Shown: one piece after another, positions 61,748-64,000 of the stretch | How positions within the stretch are numbered: position 1 is the stretch's first letter | Layout: each line of letters begins with the position of its first letter | Assembly (NCBI RefSeq): GCF_900107765.1 | Contig: NZ_FNQY01000010.1 | Location: 62,001 to 126,000 of the forward strand | From: Arachidicoccus rhizosphaerae | Lineage (GTDB): Bacteria; Bacteroidota; Bacteroidia; Chitinophagales; Chitinophagaceae | Length of the DNA stretch: 64,000 nucleotides | Direction: 5' to 3' | Made by a program: the position numbers and the translations under genes | The notes under the pieces: generated by a model | What the model saw: the letters and a program-made list of their open reading frames with translations, nothing else | Database searches by the model: none | Told to the model about the DNA's origin: nothing

Positions 61748-63772
61748 TTAATGGCTGGTTTTAGCAGGCCAGCCATGACCTTCATTTTTAATTTTGTTAT
61801 AATACCCCTGCAAAATATAAAAAGCGGCTTTCTTTTCTCCTTTATCACTGTAAAGCCCTTTTCGGTTCCAGCCTTCCTGGTAAACAGGATTATTTCTTTT
61901 AGGGCTCCTGAAATCCGCCAGTACCCAGGGAGACATACCGACCCAGTTATCCGGCATCCTGCCCAGCATACTGACCAGTTCTTTATAGTACCATACCTGA
62001 TACGCTTCGCTAAAGCGGGTCAGGGAGTCTGCATGAAAGCCGTATTTGGCACCTCCGCCCGTCTCGCTGATAAATAAAGGCTTATTATAAGGAGTGGCCC
62101 AGTTGGTCGTCCTGCATTTATCAGGAGTTCCTCCATACCAGCCTAAATATTCATTAAAGGCAACTAAGTCCACATACGCCCCCAGCGGATCATCAATTTC
62201 ATTGACGTTCTTTCCGGAATTATAATTCACCTCCAGGGCCGCTGAGACCATACGTGTACGGTCGAGCTGGTGTGCCTGATCAATCAGCTGATGCATAAAA
62301 TCTGTTCTTGCCGGGCTAACCGGTGTTTCATTGCCTACCGACCAGACAATGATACTAGCCCGGTTATGATCACGGGTAATCATTTCGCGGAGCTGGCGGG
62401 CAGCCTTCGCATAGACCTGCTTGCTGGTAAAGTCTATCGTCCAGTAGACCGGTATTTCTGACCAGACTAAAAAGCCCAGAGAGTCTGCCGCTCTGGTCAT
62501 GGATTCATCATGCGGATAGTGCGCCAGGCGTACCATATTACAGCCCAGTTCTTTTGCCTGGCCAAGCAGTTGCAAGGCATCCGCCTTGCTCCAGGCCCTG
62601 CGAACTTCACTGGGAATCTCCTCATGAATGGCGATACCCCGCATAAAGATGGGCTTACCATTCAGTAGTACCTGTTTACCGCTGGCCTTAACAGTCCTGA
62701 ACCCTATTTTGTCAGATAGCTTATCTTTATCTGTCGACAAGGTAACCGTATAAAGTTTAGGATGATCCGGACTCCAAAGTTCCAACCTGGGCAAGGTAAA
62801 AGAAATGGCCGTCCGCTCACCGGTTACAGGAAACACTTTGGAGAAGCCCAGTTCCGGTATCTGGACCTTAAGGTTCTTAGGTGTTTGAGCTGCGCCCGCA
62901 CTACTTTGACTGCTGAATTGATTTAACTGCACGTACCCGGTAATGACTGCGTCTTTTGTCACGGGTGCCGTTAGCTGCAGACTATAATCCTGAATAAAAG
63001 TAGCAGGAAGTTCCACCAGGTCCACGGACCTGGTAATGCCACCATAATTCCACCAGTCGGTGTTTAAGGTCGGGACGTCATCTTTATGACGGGTATTGTT
63101 TACCCGTACGACAAGATTATTATCATGCGCTTTAATAACGCTGTCGGGTACTTCAAAATTAAAGGGGGTAAACCCGCCTTCGTGAAAACCGAGCTTATGT
63201 CCGTTTAAATAGACATCTGCCCTATAGTTGACCGCGCCAAAATACAAAAACAGTTTACTTGCTCCCTTTTTTAGTTTGCGGGTAAAATCAAATGATTTCT
63301 GATACCAGAGCGTTGCTTCGAAAAAGGCAAACTGATCCTTTTGATGATTCCAGTCTCCGGGTACCATAAGACTATACTTATCACTCCAGCCAAACTCCAC
63401 CAGATCCGTTTTGCTTTTAGGCGCAGGATCATTCCAATAGGCAGCCGGATTGTCTTCTTTCAGTTCCTTATAGCGGTAATCAAAAAAACCGGTTTCATAA
63501 GGATCAACGATATAATGCCAGCGGCCGTTCAGACTAACGCTATTTTCTGTCCTTCCGGCAATATCGGTAATTAAGGGAGTCGCCAGGGTAGGCTGAGACT
63601 GGATCATTGCACTAGTGGAGGCCGCAGACGCCTTCTGCTGGGCTTTAGCCGTCGACACTAGAGCCAAAAGGCTTAAAACGCCCAGTGCGGCGCGGCTTTT
63701 AGTGCGCTTGCGGCCTGAATCAACTTTTGCGATGGCCCTTACAGCGTAAAACGTAGAAATAAATTGATGCAT
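61748..63772 (-). CDS. GH2 glycoside hydrolase, beta-glucuronidase-like
   Basis: This 674-residue exported enzyme has a signal peptide (ALGVLSLLALVSTAKAQ) and the GH2 domain order: sugar-binding jelly roll (about 70-240; YRADVYLNGHKLGFHEGGFT), Ig-like domain, then a TIM barrel. The acid/base is E482 in SVGNETPV and the nucleophile is E570 in FISETGGG. WNRKGLYSDKGEKKAA contains N636 and K638, an NxK motif like the one that recognises the uronate carboxylate in beta-glucuronidases. I therefore favour glucuronidase over galactosidase, which is inference. A further gene ends 93 bases upstream on the same strand. Confidence 0.86.
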   Translation of the reverse strand: MHQFISTFYAVRAIAKVDSGRKRTKSRAALGVLSLLALVSTAKAQQKASAASTSAMIQSQPTLATPLITDIAGRTENSVSLNGRWHYIVDPYETGFFDYRYKELKEDNPAAYWNDPAPKSKTDLVEFGWSDKYSLMVPGDWNHQKDQFAFFEATLWYQKSFDFTRKLKKGASKLFLYFGAVNYRADVYLNGHKLGFHEGGFTPFNFEVPDSVIKAHDNNLVVRVNNTRHKDDVPTLNTDWWNYGGITRSVDLVELPATFIQDYSLQLTAPVTKDAVITGYVQLNQFSSQSSAGAAQTPKNLKVQIPELGFSKVFPVTGERTAISFTLPRLELWSPDHPKLYTVTLSTDKDKLSDKIGFRTVKASGKQVLLNGKPIFMRGIAIHEEIPSEVRRAWSKADALQLLGQAKELGCNMVRLAHYPHDESMTRAADSLGFLVWSEIPVYWTIDFTSKQVYAKAARQLREMITRDHNRASIIVWSVGNETPVSPARTDFMHQLIDQAHQLDRTRMVSAALEVNYNSGKNVNEIDDPLGAYVDLVAFNEYLGWYGGTPDKCRTTNWATPYNKPLFISETGGGAKYGFHADSLTRFSEAYQVWYYKELVSMLGRMPDNWVGMSPWVLADFRSPKRNNPVYQEGWNRKGLYSDKGEKKAAFYILQGYYNKIKNEGHGWPAKTSH

Positions 63773-63865
63773 GATTATCGTTATTAAAAAATAAATAAGA
63801 AGACCCGGGCAAAAATAAAGTTCGGTCTACCCATTTTTATCAACAGTAAAATCCATGAGCCGCCC

Positions 63866-64000
63866 TTACAGCTGCCAGTCATCCTGCCACACAATTTCAA
63901 TGGGTGTGGACGCAGCGGCGTTCTTATTATCCGTGGCAGCCTGTTGCCCGTCACCGGTTACCGCCCCAGGCAGACTGACCGGTAAAAACTGATAACGACT
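63866..64000 (-). CDS. C-terminal end of an unidentified protein (cut by the window)
   Basis: A reading frame enters from the right edge and stops at 63866-63868, giving 44 residues ending PIEIVWQDDWQL. It includes the low-complexity stretch TGDGQQAATDNKNAAAST. The family cannot be named from this fragment. Its position 93 bases upstream of the GH2 gene on the same strand suggests it belongs to the same glycan-degradation cluster. Confidence 0.55.
   Translation of the reverse strand, partial: SRYQFLPVSLPGAVTGDGQQAATDNKNAAASTPIEIVWQDDWQL

Overview
The window looks like chromosomal DNA of a Bacteroidota bacterium, most likely Chitinophagaceae-like. The lineage is inferred from several features: a SusC/SusD outer-membrane pair, a protein with a type IX secretion sorting domain, a Bacteroidota-type succinate dehydrogenase (sdhCAB), promoters of the TTTG-N19-21-TAnnTTTG type, few recognisable Shine-Dalgarno sites, and a TPR-containing histidine kinase. 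No phage, insertion sequence or CRISPR array was seen. Most of the window is ordinary housekeeping DNA. The accessory part is a glycan-utilisation region at the right end.

Layout. 1-4.7 kb: oxidative pentose phosphate cluster (gnd 3' end, zwf, a secreted beta-lactamase-fold serine hydrolase, pgl). 4.9-8.6 kb: sdhCAB. 8.7-10.1 kb: T9SS cargo protein. 10.8-13.4 kb: overlapping NarL-type kinase and regulator genes. 13.5-16.2 kb (minus): alpha/beta hydrolase, then the rpsU-xer-dgkA group. 16.5-17.5 kb: ribE and a DUF721/DciA-like gene. 17.7-21.7 kb (minus): CNNM/CBS protein, pRiA4b-ORF3-like protein, CCA-adding enzyme. 21.8-27.8 kb: envelope and protein-turnover genes (glutaminyl cyclase, RlpA, VanX-like dipeptidase, C1 peptidase, DUF445). 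28-33.3 kb (minus): tetR-tolC-emrA-emrB efflux operon. 33.8-38.6 kb: mazG and a very large NtrY-like kinase. 38.7-41 kb (minus): small zincin, apaG, one-domain asparaginase, SpoU methyltransferase. 41.2-46.3 kb: M13 peptidase, lipoprotein, dapA, accA. 46.4-46.9 kb: two tandem Asp-Asn tRNA pairs. 47.6-57.6 kb (minus): SusD, SusC, GH92 alpha-mannosidase and a frameshifted hydrolase. 58-60 kb: DEAD-box helicase and cold-shock-domain protein. 60.4-61.6 kb: an LCMT-type methyltransferase with large insertions. 61.7-64 kb (minus): GH2 beta-glucuronidase-like enzyme and the end of a further gene.

How the genes work together. gnd, zwf and pgl supply the three reactions from glucose-6-phosphate to ribulose-5-phosphate. 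sdhCAB links the TCA cycle to quinone. The efflux operon appears autoregulated through two palindromes laid over its promoter. The four tRNA genes lack an encoded CCA end, so they need the CCA-adding enzyme in the same window. The SusCD/GH92/GH2 region suggests import and breakdown of a glycan containing alpha-mannose and perhaps beta-glucuronic acid.

No clearly new multi-gene system was found. The most interesting items are: a terminator fused to the xer start codon, a 12-bp hairpin inside a xer coding insertion, the paired TetR operators, a terminator-like hairpin at +1 of the C1-peptidase transcript, the frameshifted hydrolase, and the insertions in the methyltransferase. All family calls come from reading motifs by eye; no database search was run.
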